From Macquaria australasica (lineage: Eukaryota > Chordata > Actinopteri > Centrarchiformes > Percichthyidae), in contig SEMN01000221.1 of the NCBI GenBank assembly GCA_005408345.1, positions 253,001-317,000 on the forward strand: a stretch of 64,000 nucleotides of DNA, written 5' to 3'. How positions within the stretch are numbered: the first letter of the stretch is position 1; each line of letters opens with the position of its first letter. The notes beneath the pieces were generated by a model. That model saw only the letters and a program-made list of their open reading frames with translations. It had not been told where the DNA came from and made no database searches. Below, piece after piece: positions 22,801-36,405 of this stretch. A program made the position numbers and the translations under genes.

Positions 22801-25800
22801 ATTTAACGCTGTCTATACACACGCACATATACTGTAGGTGTAAACAGAAAATTGATACAGGATTGACAAAAGGCAGAGTGTGTAGACTTGTATAGACTGT
22901 ATGAATGTTGTAAAGACCCTATTCAAGGAAAAAGGGACAAACAGTAAAATAGAGCTATTCATTACATGAACAAGTGATGCAGTTACCTGGGGATTCATGA
23001 CAGGTTTAGATTTGGTGATTGAGTGGGAAAACATTTCACTGGTCATACAAGGAGGATAATAACTGAACATGACTGACAGACACTGGAGCGAACATTGATT
23101 TCTTTCAGTTCGTGAGATCTCTTAAGTGATTTCTTCCCCTTCATTACCCAGAGATGTGTCTTTGTAGATTGTACTGCAATTTTTTGATGCCTTAAATTGT
23201 TCTGTGTCAGATCTAGACCTGAGATCTGCAGTGAGTTAAGCAGAGCATCAGCCAGCATCTCTAATGTGCTGTAATCTTTTATTAAAAATCTAAAAGCCTA
23301 TGATCAATATCTCCACCTTTTTTTATTCTCTTTTCTCCATCTCAATCTGTGTTTCTGTGTCTGTGTGTCCTGACAGAGCCCAATAAAGACATCCAGAAGC
23401 TGCTGAAGCCCTCCAGCTCAGGTGACCTATCCAAGGAGTTGTTCCAGCACCCAGCAGGGGCGGGGGAGGAGGGCGGCCTGTCAGGGCACACTGCAAGCCT
23501 GCTGCACATCACTGAGAAGAGACGTGAGTACCTGGAGGAAAAGGTGAAGAGAGGTGATATTAAGAATGTGAATCAGTGATGAATATTCATCTGCGGTAAG
23601 GAGGTGTTGCAGGTTAATTATGTGCCTCCAACAAAGAATGAGATGAGGAATGTTAAATAAGGAGTGCAGAGGATATCCTGCTTCTGTTGAAAGAGTGTCT
23701 TATCAGTGACAGTCACTTCGGGATCGATCTACTGTAAAATATAGTAACACATAATGAATCTCACAGCATAGACCTGTGGAGCACTAGTGCATTAGTTACA
23801 CACATTTCACGCATATAATTCTGGACTACACCATCATCCAGTAAAGTCCAGGTTGAGCTCCTCTGATCTTGAAACCCTACTGAATGATCACTGCCTATTT
23901 TAGGTATTCTGGTCCCACATTCTCAAAGACCGCTGCAGCTTAGCCGTGGTTGAAAGGACTCATTGTGCATCAGTCCCATACAGAGGCTTCCCTGTACGTG
24001 CCTCACTCAGAGCCCAGGGCACAGGACCGCAGAGACCGATACTGAGGCTGTGACAAGGCAACCTTTATCTGCCTCACTAACTAAACACTTTTTTTCAGAG
24101 AGACAGCTCATCCAGAAGCTAATGTCTGTGTCTCTGTGCATTTAATGTGACCCACTAACTAGCCGTGCCACCTGACAGGTTAGCTGATAGTATGTGGCTA
24201 TGAAAGATCACTGTGCTGCTTCAGATACTCACAAAATGCTCTTCAGATCACATCCTGAGAGAACATGTAATCAAAAGTATCATCCCTCTTACAACAGTAC
24301 GTTAATTCTCACCACTATCATTGAGCAATCAGGAATCAAATTAAAAAATGTCCCTGCTCTTATTCACAGGGCCACAGAGTCACATTGCATCTTGAACGGC
24401 ACAGAAACAAATTCCCTCCTGGTGCTGCAGTTTTGTCTCCAGAAAGGGGGACCACAGTTTCTCCTGAGTCATCTGCAACATTTATTTTTAGGCCCGGAGC
24501 AAACAGCGTACCTTAAATAGACAAACATCTTAATTTTCCAGAAAAGGGCAAATTGTCAGTTGGTTTGTGGCAACTAAATCACTGAAAAACAACAGCATGC
24601 ACTAATACATACAAACCCATATAAAACTGCAGTGCGGATAAGTTGCCTTTTGTTATTGTGATTGGGTGGAAGTGCAGGAATTGGAGATTAAAAATGTATG
24701 GTAACTGCTGTTTAGTAGTCTGAGAGCGAAAACGTGTGTATTGTTTGCTTGTATTGATCTTTAGCAGCAGAAACCACGAGTCAAAAGGAAGAACAGAGAA
24801 ATGCTGAATCAAAACACCGAGTACAGCTTATTGTACAGCTCGTTTCCAGTAAAGCATGCTTTATTCATCAAACATTTTCGGCTAACTTGCCTTCATCCAG
24901 CTGTACTGGAGAAGAGTTTTGCAGCATGTTTTAATTTTGATGGACTTGCATTGAAGCACTCACTGGTGTTTGCTGTGTGTGCGTTCTCAAAGTTAGAAAT
25001 CACATCTTATTTGCCTGTCAGTTGTTGATTAGCAAACAATGCGACAGAAAATAACTGGACCCGGTTACTGTCAACGAGTGGCTGTCTGCTCAGTCACTGT
25101 GAGGAAAAAAACACTTGCACAGAATATGTTGTTTAGAGAAAATATTTTTTGGCATATTCCTTTGTTGATATACTATCTCAATATCTTAGCCCATTCTCAA
25201 TCAGAGCACAGTCATCATTAGCTGCTCAGGCTGGACTGATGACCTCAGAGCCCCGATGAACCAGTAGAGAGAGAAGGGGATTACACAGATCCAGCATGCA
25301 AGACACATCCCCTCTGCTCGCTTATCCCTTCTCCCAAATGTGAACTCCTCCCTCTTACCCATCCTCCCCATTCTTTGTTCCTTTAGTTGAATCTATCTGC
25401 ACCTTTCTACTTGCAGGGAGAGGAAAGGGAAAGAAAATGAAAATAAAACCTTTTTATAGATCAAATTGACAGCATGCAAACAATTATTTTTCTTATGGTG
25501 ATATTCTGAATTAAAGAAAACACCATATTGCTTTTCAGGGAATTGAAGGGACCTTTATTTCACACACATTAACTACAAAGGCATGGATAACAAGTGTGAG
25601 ATTAAGGGCATGCTGAAAAAATAAAAATACGTCAAGAAGGAGTCAGGACACACAAATTCGACTTTACGGGCCACCAGGCTGCATGCTCACTGTAAGAAGA
25701 GGCAGTGGTCTTTTACATCATCCATCTGCTTTAGGCACAAAGTCCTCAGTTTTTTTGTTTTTGCCTCAGCGTGAATCCTCTGTTGTCAGTCCTCCCCACT

Positions 25801-28800
25801 GGCGTCTCAGAGCTCCCCTGATTGGCTTTTGAGATGGAGGCAGATGTTTCAGTGTGTCTGCCTGGGAGAGAAAACGTACTGATCAATTATTCAAGAAGAA
25901 AGGGTGTGGGAGAGGGAAAAAGAGATGGGGGAGAGGTAGTTAAAAACAAATGCAGCAGAATGGGAATAACCTTGTAACCAACTGAAAATAATGGCAGAAA
26001 ATAATGCAGGGGTGTTTCCTTCCTCTTCATCTACCTTTTCTCTCTTCTCTTGCCCTCGTATTCTTTTACATTTACCTTCTAACCTAGCTCCATCTCTCCC
26101 TCTTCTCCCATCATCCTGCCTCTCCCTCTTTTCTCTTCATCTCCTCCTCCACAATTTCTAGCCTCCCTGTTTCACTGCCTCCAGTTTCTTCACTCTTCCT
26201 GAAAAGGGGGTCAAAAAGACTGATAGCTGCAAGCAGCCACTTTCCAGCCTGAGGGCAAAGTAAAATATATTCACAAACACAGTCAAGAAGCAATCTGAAG
26301 TGATAAAAAACAAAAACAAAAAACAGGTGCTATGTGATTCTTGTCAACCAATGATTGCACATTGCAGTGTTTCTCCACTGAATTTAACCAACCACTATCA
26401 GACAGCAGAAAAGCTCTGGATGTGAAATAGTTCTGACTGTTGACTGCTGAGTCTTTCCATTGCTATTGTTTAATTATATGTGGCGCAGTGGTTAATGGTG
26501 TGATAATGGAAACTGGCTAGCTTCATGTAGCTCTAGAGTCTTCACAGGAATAATATATTATTTTACTGTACAGGAGGTCAAGCCTCAGGCAGCTCTTTCT
26601 ACTGTCTAATATGGAAGTTGGATATTTTCAGTGTATCAGGATGGCAGAACTAGCTTAGCCTTAAGTGTGATCAATAAAATCATTCTATACCTAAGTGGTA
26701 ACCTGTGCGCCTTTAGTTAAAGATGGTTCATCAGGACTACATTTTCATTGCTCATTTCTTATTTGTATTCTCTCGTGGTCACTGCTTCCTTAGTTTTCAT
26801 TCCACGTGTCTCCTGGCATTTCTGGTGTTGAGTATTTTTAATAACTTTTAAAGGTGGCACAATGACCAGCCACTGCTTCAGCATGATGTCTTATTTTTTA
26901 AATCAATATGTGCTCTATCAGGAGGACGATGCAGGGAAGCAAATGTAGCAGCAGACAAAGAGCAGCAGGAGAGTGGGCTCTGCTTCTTCAGCCTGAAGCA
27001 TTGTCTTAAACAGCCTGGAAAACAGCAGGCAAACAACACGGGATAATAACAGCTTTCAACCTGCCAAGTCACCCATCGTTGGCTCCACAAGGTCACGCCC
27101 ACAAACAACCAGTGAAGTGTTTCATTCAGACTTGACATTGCCTGGCAGGCAGGCGTCCACTGATTCGTAAGGAAATACAAACACACCTCCATCTGGCTCA
27201 GTGCAGTCTCCAAACATCTCTCTCACTATAATGGCAGATTAGTTCAGCTCTATTACACAGAACTGGTTCCTAACTTGGGTGATGCTGAGACAAGTAGATG
27301 TTCTTGGACCTTTGCTGGGCTTTATGTATGCAGAGTCTTACAGAGTCTTTGAATAAATTTCACTTTACATACATTACTTTAAAATTTCAGCTTTGTAAGC
27401 AGCCTGATTGTAATGCTGAGCCTGGCACGTCGATGCACACCACATGTTGTGTGCAGCAGTAGTGACTCCGGCCTGCCGACGAACCAGAGGCTTGTGCAGA
27501 AATGAACAGGTGCAACACACCCAGGAGAAAGACGGAGATCACAGTGTGTCAAAGAACTGGCTATTTTCATCTCCACTGACTTTAGCTCTTGTTTCAGTTC
27601 TTCAGTCACGGCCTGTGTTAATGCACAGGTGTCAGGCTGAAACAGAGACACTCACTGACTACAGTGGTGAGCTCAGAGACAGATTCAAGAAATATTTCTG
27701 AAGTAGAGAACACTCACTCGGCTTTACAAGCGATGTACAGATAAAAGCTGATAAAAGAGTACAAATGTTCTTTGTCGAAATCGATTTTACAATAGTATAG
27801 CAAGAGCCAGCTATTGATCTGATTATGAGTACAATGGAGATTCAAGAGCGGCGTTACATGATGGGCTGTGTGTTCAGAATATATGCAGCTCCCCACTTCC
27901 CCCACTTCTTTTTAAAGATCCGCTTTTTCTTCTGCAGTGTCAGCAAATACGAGTGGATCATTTTAATCTCTTCGCCTTTTTTTCTCTCTGCCTCGTAGAA
28001 CCACTGAGTAGTGTGTCTTCTTTGGAGGTGCACTTTGACCTCCTGGATCTGACTGAGCTGACTGACATGTCTGACCAGGAGCTGGCTGAAGTTTTTGCTG
28101 ACTCTGATGAGGAGAACCACAACGAGTCCCCAGCAGGTAAGGCCTGCTAAAAATTTAAATGCACACGTTTTCACAATAAACAAGAATAACGAAAACAAAA
28201 CCTAGATTCACTCAAGGGTTGTGCAGAAAACAGTGCATGCTATGTAGAATTTAATGATTCTCTTCACAGCACATTCTCACTGAATTTGGACCAATACAGT
28301 AAGTTCAAGCTATAAGTCACAAAGATGTAAATAATGTGTACATATATACTGTAAGCAATACACCAATACATGCACTTAACGTTTTAAGTGTGTTGTTAAG
28401 GTGTGCACAGATCTGCTGACACATGGCACATATTTTAATTTATGCAAGTGTTTATACAAATGATTACAAACAACTTCCATTGCTAGCATTATTTTTTTTT
28501 TTTTTGCACCCTTTTGCTGTGTCGCTTTATTTTAAAGAAGCTTGGTTGGGTCAGTGAGCTACGCCTACATTTTGATTGTTGAGGGGAGCATGTCCCAAAT
28601 TAAAATTCCTCCCTGCAGTCCTTTACCTCAAGAGAGAGAGAGAAAGAGACAAAGAAAGAGATAGAGAGAGCGAGCAGGTGATTGCTTGGCCCCCGGAAGA
28701 GCTGTTCTTGAGAACCGCTCATCCGACTGACTGCCCACTCGACACTGCGCTTCCTTGGGTGGTCAGCAATATACCCGCCAAGTGTGGAGTCAATCAGATG

Positions 28801-31205
28801 AGCGGTTGTAGAGATAATCAAAAGACAGACAGAGATTCCGTCCTTTATAGTTAGATTATGGCCCAGCAGGATCCTAAAAAGGCCTGCTGAGCCATAATGA
28901 TTTGAAATGTCACGTGACTCCTTCAGGGACATATTTCACAGTGGATAAACTGCCCTTAAACTGAAAAGGTTAAACTCTTAAACTTTTTACATTGTCCCAC
29001 TCTGTTTAATTCTTACGAGAAACAATTTTATTTAGATCCTATCAAATAATAACATTTAGAATCACTTTCCATGAATTTGAAAGGAAACAATGTTGTGTTG
29101 AGCTGGGACTCCATCCCACCAGGCACATACGGGCCAAATTAATCAAATGCAGTAGATGGGCCTCATGCACATATGCATGATAAAGAGGAGAGACAGTTCA
29201 CCCTGCATGTGTCTCTCAGCAGCAGGTACAGGATAAAGGCTAGCACGTCTTTCTGCAAAAGGAGACGCAAAATCTTTCCCATGTTTTATTTATGACCTGG
29301 GAGCCTCATCCTGCATGCGGACAGTAAACTCTCTCTTCCTCTGACACTCCTGCCTCTCAGCATGCACACAGGATTTTATGCCAGCTCAAGATTTAAAGGG
29401 CCACTGACAAAGTTTAGATAAGTCTTACAAATATCATATATTTTCTGCATGGACTGTTCCAGTCAAAAAGTTTCAAACATCAAACTTTTCTTGATAAAAA
29501 TATCAGACTTTCAATTGTGATACTTTCATCAAGCACAAGTTCAAGTTGAACTTTATTGTCATATACACTTAAAAAGTACCATCTACATTTAAATGCAGTG
29601 AAATGCATGTACACTGGCTCTCTCAGCCCTTAAACTATATATAATAAAAATATAGATAGAAATAAAAAAATAAAAAATAGACAGATAAATAATAATTAAA
29701 TAACATCAACAACAACTAGGGGTGTGACCAATTCTCATACTTTGTTTGGCTGAAAATACTTAATAGGCTCATTCTGGTGACAGGGCTGACATGGTCATGA
29801 TGGTCACAGTGACAGAGAACCTAATGGTGGAGTTTGACCACATGTGTATGCAGAGATTTTAACTCTGGATTGTTTGACTCAACTGTTTGAATCCACTGAA
29901 ACACAGTGCTGGACAAAACCAATTTTGTATGGTCAGACATACTTCCTCATATTCTTTTTACATGCCGCTATCCCTCTTATTTTCTCTTATCATAGCATAT
30001 TCTCCTTCATCGTTCTCTCCCTTCCTTCTCTTTTCTGTTTATTAATGTTCCATATCATGGCACAGCTTGTTATGGGTGAGTTATGGTCCCAGTGGGCCAT
30101 ATACAGTATATTGCTATATTAAAGATGTTATACAGCACTTAGTGCAGAGGTACATCTTATGTCCAAGAAAGAACAATTTTCTTTATTTCTTAGTAAACCC
30201 TTGTGCATTGTTGAGTGTAGAGTGCTCTGTGCTCAAGTAAAATGTTCTACTAAAACTGAAAACAGTATTACAGTTTATTATATACACGGTGAGGATTCTT
30301 AATTAATGCTCACCCAGTTTATTTCTCACTGCTCATTTGGAGTCGTGTTTCTGGCCACCAGGCGACTGTAAGTCCAATATTCACTCTCCTTTAGCTCCAT
30401 GTTTTTGGTCTCCACCATCTCCTGAGAGAAATATCTGGCTCTTTAGCTGCTAAATGCTCCACTATGTTCACCAGCTAGTCTGTCTATATTTGCTGTTTGG
30501 TGCTATACTAGCATATGACATAGACTGTATATTTACCTCCCTACACTTTAAACCCATGTTCCCACAGCCAAGCCGACTAAACAGTTTTAGCTCGTCCAAC
30601 TGTTTCACACCAAGTTTCCTCAAAGTCTTGTTAGTCACAGGCCACAGCTGCTTTTCAGTAGCCAGGTGCAGGAGATGCAACAGCCAAGAGGCTTCCAATC
30701 CGAGGCCTCACATCCGCTGCTCTGCTTTCTGCTAATCAAGATGAAGTCCTGCTGTCGGGAGCTATACAGCTGTACACCACTGTTATGATGTTAAATGATT
30801 TCATTTACACAGCCTCAGATCTGTGAGAAAAACAAAATCTCAACAATGATTCAATGTTTGCACGCTCAGAATGACACATTCAGATGATTGATCTGTTTTC
30901 ATTGTTAATTAATGCAAATGCTAACCTCAGAATAACCTGCGTGTCTTTCACTCCTGAATTTTCACCTGCAAAAATCATGAATAAAAATAGATCAGCCATC
31001 TGTGAACTTGGCAAACATTTCTTCTTTGTTGAAAGTCTTTAACCTTTTGACATAAGCTGTATTATTTTGTGCACCTCCCTTCTTTATCTTGCTTCCAAAA
31101 ATCTCTTGCTTCTACCTGTGAGCTGTTTTTGTCTCACACTCACCACAGACACAATCCTCCTCTACTTCACCCTCCCTCTCTTAGCTTGCCTTTATCCGTC
31201 ATTCC

Positions 31206-31265
<60 letters not shown>

Positions 31266-33147
31266 CTCTCTCTGCCTCAGAAATGGCTTGTACAGAGGAA
31301 GGATAACAATCCCAGATAGATGCAGCCACTAAGATTGCTTTAGACGATTTTGAGAGTCTGCAGGCAGATATACTGTAGAAGTAACCAATTTAAACTTTCA
31401 GCAGGGATGGTGAAGATTCAGAAGCAGAAGAAATCTAGCTAGCTTTAGTCTGGTTAATCTGTAACATCTCTATGAGCCCCAGGAAATAGGGGAAGGTGGA
31501 ATCTATAAAAAAAAAAAAATCTAATTTTCTTTTCCTCTGAAGAAATATTGAAATGCATATGTAGCCCACTGCTAAGTACATACAAAACATTACAGGATCT
31601 TCAATATACAAACATGTAAATATGCATAGTGACCCCTAGTGGCAGGACAGGTAGCATAACAAGCAGACAGAGATTTAAAAATGATTGTTATTGATATTTA
31701 AATTGAAATGGAATGGGATAAACAGTGCATTATCATAATAAAGTTTGTACAGGCACTCAAGGTGAGCCATAGCTTAGCCTAATATTTTGGTTTGTGTGCT
31801 CCACGAACTATTCGGCTGGGAACAGCAATAGCCAAAAACCGCTGTGCCTCAGACTTCTTTCTAACACCCTTATTAAACAAGAATGGAACAACCCCTTGGC
31901 TGTGACAGGTGTTTGCGTGTTAACATGGCAAAATGAGACATCTTAAGGTGCAGAAAATCTACCTGACGTGTTATTGCGTCTTTTTCTGTCATGTTAACAC
32001 GTCCTTTTCTGTCGCGTTAATATGTCCTTTTCTATTGCTTTAACATGTCCTTTTCTGTCATTTTCTGTTCCATTAATGTGTAAAAATATTGCGTGTTAAC
32101 GTGCCAATTTCTGTCATGTTATTGCGTAAAAATATTGTGTGTTAATGCGTTATTTTCTGTGTAACTCTGAAACAAAGAACTACATATTTACGTGTAGTAT
32201 TACTGTAAACAAAATGTTAAATTAACATGACCAAACTGTAGGCATTAACGCATCACTTTCTGCATTAATGCGTCATTTTCTGCCACCTACTGGCGAGTGC
32301 AAGATATGTAACTCTGAAACAAAGAACCATTAGTATTACTGTAAACAAAATGTTACATTAACATGACCAAACTCTACACGTTAACGCATCATTTTCTGTT
32401 GCGTTAACACATCACTTTCTGCCACGTTAAGAAAGGGGAAGGTGGTCCTCAGAATTTTTTTAACAATCAGAAGTGGGCGTTAAGTTACAAAAGGTTGAGA
32501 ACCCCTGCTGTAGAGCAACTGCAGAGTGTTTTATTTGTAGGGCTACACAACAGAAAATCATATGATCATAAAAGATATGAAACACAGCTGTGACCACATA
32601 ATGTTTTCTGGTATTAAGAAATTATTTTAAGTTTTATTTGAAAGACAATGTGTAGCTCAGCAGGTCGGGCAGGCTAGCTGTCTTGCAATGAGACACAGGA
32701 GGAAGACACAGAGTGATGTTAAACTAGATGTCATCAGCTAATGAAATAACAGTACAGCTCACAGTATTTGGCAAATGTTAGTGAACGCTGCCTAAGTCTG
32801 CCCCAGTGGTTGAAAGCAATTGAATGGAGTTTGGGTGCTTTAAGTCATTTTGGATAAAAGTGTCCATCAAACAACATCTGACATATTGTGCGGGAGATAC
32901 GATAGGATGCTAAATCTTGATTTGCTCATTTGTTTTCCACCACACAGAGTTGTTGCCCCATCACATGTCATTTTGTCATTTGAAAATTCAAGCATTCTCA
33001 TTATGAAAATACATATTTCTTAATTGTGCAACAGTATTTTAGATCATCTAAAACAGTAAAATTATATATTTCACGCATGAACAAAGATATTTTATTGTCT
33101 CATACAGATGTTGTGCTATGCAGACACACACACCACACTGAGTGGTG

Positions 33148-33199
<52 letters not shown>

Positions 33200-35424
33200 T
33201 GTGTGGAAGCGAAAGGATTTATCCAAACAGCGGCTGTGAGAACCAGCTGTTCTGTTTCATCTGGATTCCCTAAAACCTCCCTCATTATTCAGCCCTGTAA
33301 TTTCATGAAACACGATTTTTTTTATACGTCTTGTACAACCCTGCTAAAACTATAATAGTAACATTTTGCAAACTGAATTAGGTCAGAGGCAGTATAATGA
33401 AAGTAAGTTGGTTTAAGGACTGCACATTTAATTAATTTGTGTTTTTTAGGTTTGCATTGCAAATGTGGTAGTATTGAGCTGTGCTGTGGGAGCATTAGAC
33501 TCTATGGGAAACTGCTGAGTGTGTGCCAGTGTGTGGAGGCCATGTAGGAGTTAAGGGAGAGGTTAAACGAAGTACAGTTAGGAGAGGAGAGGAGAAGATG
33601 GGTGAGCGAGTTCATGCTAAATGTAGGTTCCTGAATAATTCACTTTCCCTGCTGGAAACAAGGCCTGGTGCTTTAAATCCATTTAACCAATTATCATAAT
33701 CTGAGTAACTACTGGCACATTATTAATAGATGCTTGTGTCTTGTTTGTTTTGTTTACCCTGCTGTCTTTCTTTTTCATTTTCCCTATGTCCGTTCCCATG
33801 TTACTCTCACTTACTTTCAACTATTTGGCATCCGAAAGCCTAATTCAGATTAGCATTCTTTCATGGACAGTTCAACCAAAATGAGTGAACATGATCAGTT
33901 GTACTTCATAGCTAAAATCCAGGGAGTTGAGAACACACAGTAATTAGTGTTTCATCAAGTGTCTCTTTCTAGAGAAGCTCCAGAGGCTCCGAACAAAAGG
34001 CTGACTTTGTCCAGTAGGTTTGCTCTTTGTTTCACACTCAAATGAGCTTGATGAACCATACATTTTACCCACATCCGTCCCTGAAAAAGTACCACAGGCA
34101 TAGCTTTGACCTCCTTTTCTTTGCCGTTGGAGCAGTAACAGGGTTTTAACTGATGACATTGCAGACTATAACCTATTGTGTTTCTGTCTGGTTGATTTTT
34201 TTCATGTTCAGGTAATTTGAGTTGTGTTTTAGAGCGGGTATTTCATTTAAAAATGTGTTCAAGGATTTCTTTAGTAGACAATCCTTTCATGATATTGTTT
34301 GACTGCATTATATAGACAGTGTCTCCCAGACAGACAGTTTATGTTTGGTGTTAGCAGTAGAGGACAGAAAGATTTCACTGGAAAAACAACTCCACAACAG
34401 ACACCAGCAAAAATACAATGGGCCACACCCTAATCAGTGATGGCGCGTTGTATTTCTGTTTCCAGTCTGCTGTCAAAGATACAACACCTGCAGTGATGTC
34501 CCTGCTTGGGGTGTAGCCAGAAGTGAAGCATGTTGTTCAAGTTTCAGCCCATAGAGAGGCAGTGCAGCAGCAGCTTTCTGTCTTGAGTCGTTCAGTGGGG
34601 ATTTATCCTGTAGGAGCACGAGACCATATTTTATATAAACGCTCCTTTGAATGTAAAAAGGTCAAATGCCAGCTCGACTTACAGCCTCTGGGGCAGCTCC
34701 AGGCTTTTAAAGACATTCGAGATTATTATCTTTTAAAAATACTTGCCCCAGTTCACAAACACTGATTGCGTTGTGCTGGAATTAGCATGCACAAATAAAA
34801 CAAGTGTTGTTTCCCTTAAATGGGTTTAAAGAGAAAGGCATTGTACGTGCACATATAAACACAAATTTGGTGTTCTTCAACAGTTGTTGTTCCTGTGCCT
34901 TCACTGGTTTTCTGTAGGAGAGTCTATTGTTTCAGAAACATTAAGTTATGCAGCAACACGCTGATGGAAGAATCTAATGGCTGCTAGCCAGCAGCACAGA
35001 AGGAATACAGAACAGTACCTCATAGCTCAGGGTACTCTGTGTATGTGACAGCAAGAGGGCGAGAGAGAAAAAAAGGGAAAATCTATGTATGTTGTGGAGT
35101 ACAAACATTCCTCTGTGTGCGTTTCAGTTATTTTCCTGAATTCATGTTCATCAGTCTTTTAATTAGATGTCGGGGCAAAAACAGGTCAACAGAAATCAGG
35201 ACAATGCACTCAAGGAAAAAGGACATGCCTTACACACTCACACTCTATGCAGTACGTCCACATCGCAGACACACATTTATATAACTCTGTAGACACAACA
35301 AGCAGTCATCAGCAGGTGTTCATGACGCGTGCTGCAGCAGACTCCTTGATGCTGCTGAGGAGGTTGTTGTCCTTCTCATTAAAATCCAGTGGAGACGCCA
35401 TCAATCTTCTAAGATCAATATGTC

Positions 35425-35476
<52 letters not shown>

Positions 35477-36405
35477 CTGTGTGAGGATATGGATGTGGCT
35501 TTAGGATGATATATAAGCCAGGCAGTATGACTTTCACTTAAGAGACCTAACATTAGATGTATATGGGCAGTGTAAGGCAGAGCGAGTTGCCAGCTCTATC
35601 AGTCATTCCCTCTGTTGCTTTGTTGTCCTCCTAGTTGGCTGGACATCACCACCAAGTAGTGCAAAGAGGAACTGAAAGAAAAAAATCTTTGTATAGCTAA
35701 TATTAAAAATACAACAAAAGAAACAGTTGGTATAAGATGGCCAAGTTGTGTACTGGTTTATACAAAGAGAAAGCTGCTTTTTGTGTGAGAAATTTTCTTG
35801 TGGATCATTTTAGATGCCTCAAATAACATTTTAAAAAATACATCTTAGCTGGTCATTATCTCACTTTCACATTCTATAAGAGTCCCTAAAAATGTAATCA
35901 GTGTGATCCTGGTAATCTTGAATGAACAATAACCTGTCTAGAAATGGCTGGTATGTATGTGTGTGTGCAGGCATGCTACATAGACTAAAGGCTTTTAATG
36001 GCTGGGAGAAAAGCAAGCAGCAACTGAATCTTGCAAGGCCTCTTACACTTTTAGCAGGTGTAGAGTGATGTATACTGACACATATAAAGACAATTGTATT
36101 TTCAAGCTCAAGTTAGGTGAAACATGACAGGTGACAGAGTGATTTCCTTGTGTCTGTGTCCACATAACATAAAAATGCTGCATCTGTATTTATATCTGCC
36201 AAGACTTTGGATTCCTGTTGGTAACAAGTCGTCGTGTGTTTGGTTCCCAGGTTCCCACCAGCCTATGCTGCCCAGAGGTGGGTACATGCGCTCCCCCTCG
36301 TGGACACGCTGCAGCAAAGTTGAGCCCCCACGAGAGAGAAAGCACCACAGCGACTCGGACACCGCAGAGCCCTTCATGAAGCTGGAGAGGCCGAAGCAGC
36401 CGTGA
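19834..36405 (+). CDS. dbndd1: Dysbindin domain-containing protein 1 (4 exons)
   Basis: Exons 19834-19864, 23377-23523, 27999-28136 and 36251-36405 (471 nt, 156 residues); all junctions are GT-AG with phase 1 splits that close. Residues 1-10 are the short start MEAQGGAGSP. Exon 2 is a low-complexity G/S/E region ending LLHITEKR. Exon 3 carries the near-invariant dysbindin core with SSVSSLEVHFDLLDLTEL and SDQELAEVFADSDEEN. Exon 4 has YMRSPSWTR and ends LERPKQP. The length fits the family (about 158 residues in human as I recall). It is a small acidic, probably intrinsically disordered protein related to the dysbindin C-terminus; its biochemical role is not well defined. Start context is weak (T at -3). 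An in-frame four-codon uORF (ATG 19792, TGA ending 19806) precedes it, so no N-terminal extension is possible from there. Confidence 0.93.
19865..23376 (+). other. dbndd1: dbndd1 intron 1
   Basis: A 3.5-kb GT-AG intron, AT-rich, with a short GGAT repeat at 21802-21819 and no coding exon that I can support on either strand. Confidence 0.8.
23524..27998 (+). other. dbndd1: dbndd1 intron 2
   Basis: A 4.5-kb intron. It contains a pyrimidine-rich segment at 26020-26160 and otherwise unassigned AT-rich DNA. The 111-codon minus frame at 26878-27213 shows no conserved motif. Confidence 0.75.
28700..28900. repeat. Inverted-repeat element with two hairpins
   Basis: Arms beginning AACCGCTCAT (28713-28722) and ending ATGAGCGGTT (28798-28807) pair imperfectly over about 30 bp. 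Just after, 28855-28870 and 28883-28898 form a 16-bp stem with one mismatch around a 12-nt loop. The text around 'cagcaatatacccgccaagt' resembles a degenerate repeat seen in many fish genomes. No family name can be given. Confidence 0.5.
29528..29702. repeat. Dispersed fish repeat (LINE/SINE-tail-like) with A-rich end
   Basis: Starts with the phrase AAGTTCAAGTTGAACTTTATTGTCAT, seen here at 29537-29562, which is widespread in teleost genomes. It includes CAGTGAAATGCATG and ends in an A/T-rich tail at about 29640-29702. The tail structure suggests a retroposon 3' end. Confidence 0.5.
30340..30515. repeat. Dispersed repeat, copy 1
   Basis: Shares GTAAGTCCAATATTCACT-like text, then TTTTTGGTCTCCACCA and GCTGCTAAATGCTCCACTAT, with the segment at about 58320-58480. 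The two copies are in the same orientation and roughly 28 kb apart, so this is an interspersed repeat family, apparently common in percomorph fish. Confidence 0.7.
31209..31274. repeat. (TC)n microsatellite
   Basis: About 66 bp of TC repeat with one interruption near 31263. Confidence 0.97.
31910..32450. repeat. GTTAAC-rich degenerate minisatellite
   Basis: Many imperfect units of about 22 bp built on GCGTTAACACGTC + TTTTCTGT. In addition, a longer direct repeat of about 136-147 bp: GTAACTCTGAAACAAAGAAC at 32161-32180 recurs at 32308, and AGTATTACTGTAAACAAAAT at 32196 recurs at 32332. Confidence 0.8.
32489..32507 (-). mobile_element. hAT-like terminal inverted repeat (right end)
   Basis: On the complement the stretch reads CAGGGGTTCTCAACCTTTT, the typical terminus of hAT/Charlie-type non-autonomous DNA transposons. 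I could not find a matching left end, so the element is truncated or its left end has decayed. The minisatellite at 31.9-32.45 kb is probably internal to it. Confidence 0.6.
33145..33200. repeat. Compound (GT)8(GCGT)10 microsatellite
   Basis: GT repeat at 33145-33160 changing into ten perfect GCGT units at 33161-33200, directly visible. Confidence 0.97.
35432..35476. repeat. (CT)n microsatellite
   Basis: CT repeat with small interruptions in dbndd1 intron 3. Confidence 0.93.

Larger units (their letters stand above)
28137..36250 (+). other. dbndd1: dbndd1 intron 3 (8.1 kb, repeat-rich)
   Basis: The largest intron in the window and the main collector of repeats: an inverted-repeat element near 28.7-28.9 kb, a LINE/SINE-tail-like piece at 29.5 kb, a dispersed repeat at 30.35 kb, (TC)n at 31209-31274, a hAT-like end plus minisatellite at 31.9-32.5 kb, a GT/GCGT array at 33145-33200 and (CT)n at 35432-35476. 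No alternative coding exon was recognised. Confidence 0.75.

Noticed and set aside
26878..27213. 111-codon minus-strand frame in dbndd1 intron 2
   Set aside because: Cysteine-rich chance frame with no recognisable motif and no splice or promoter support.
33026..33355. 109-codon frame with CVCVCACVRACVRACVRACV text
   Set aside because: It is the translation of the GT/GCGT microsatellite.
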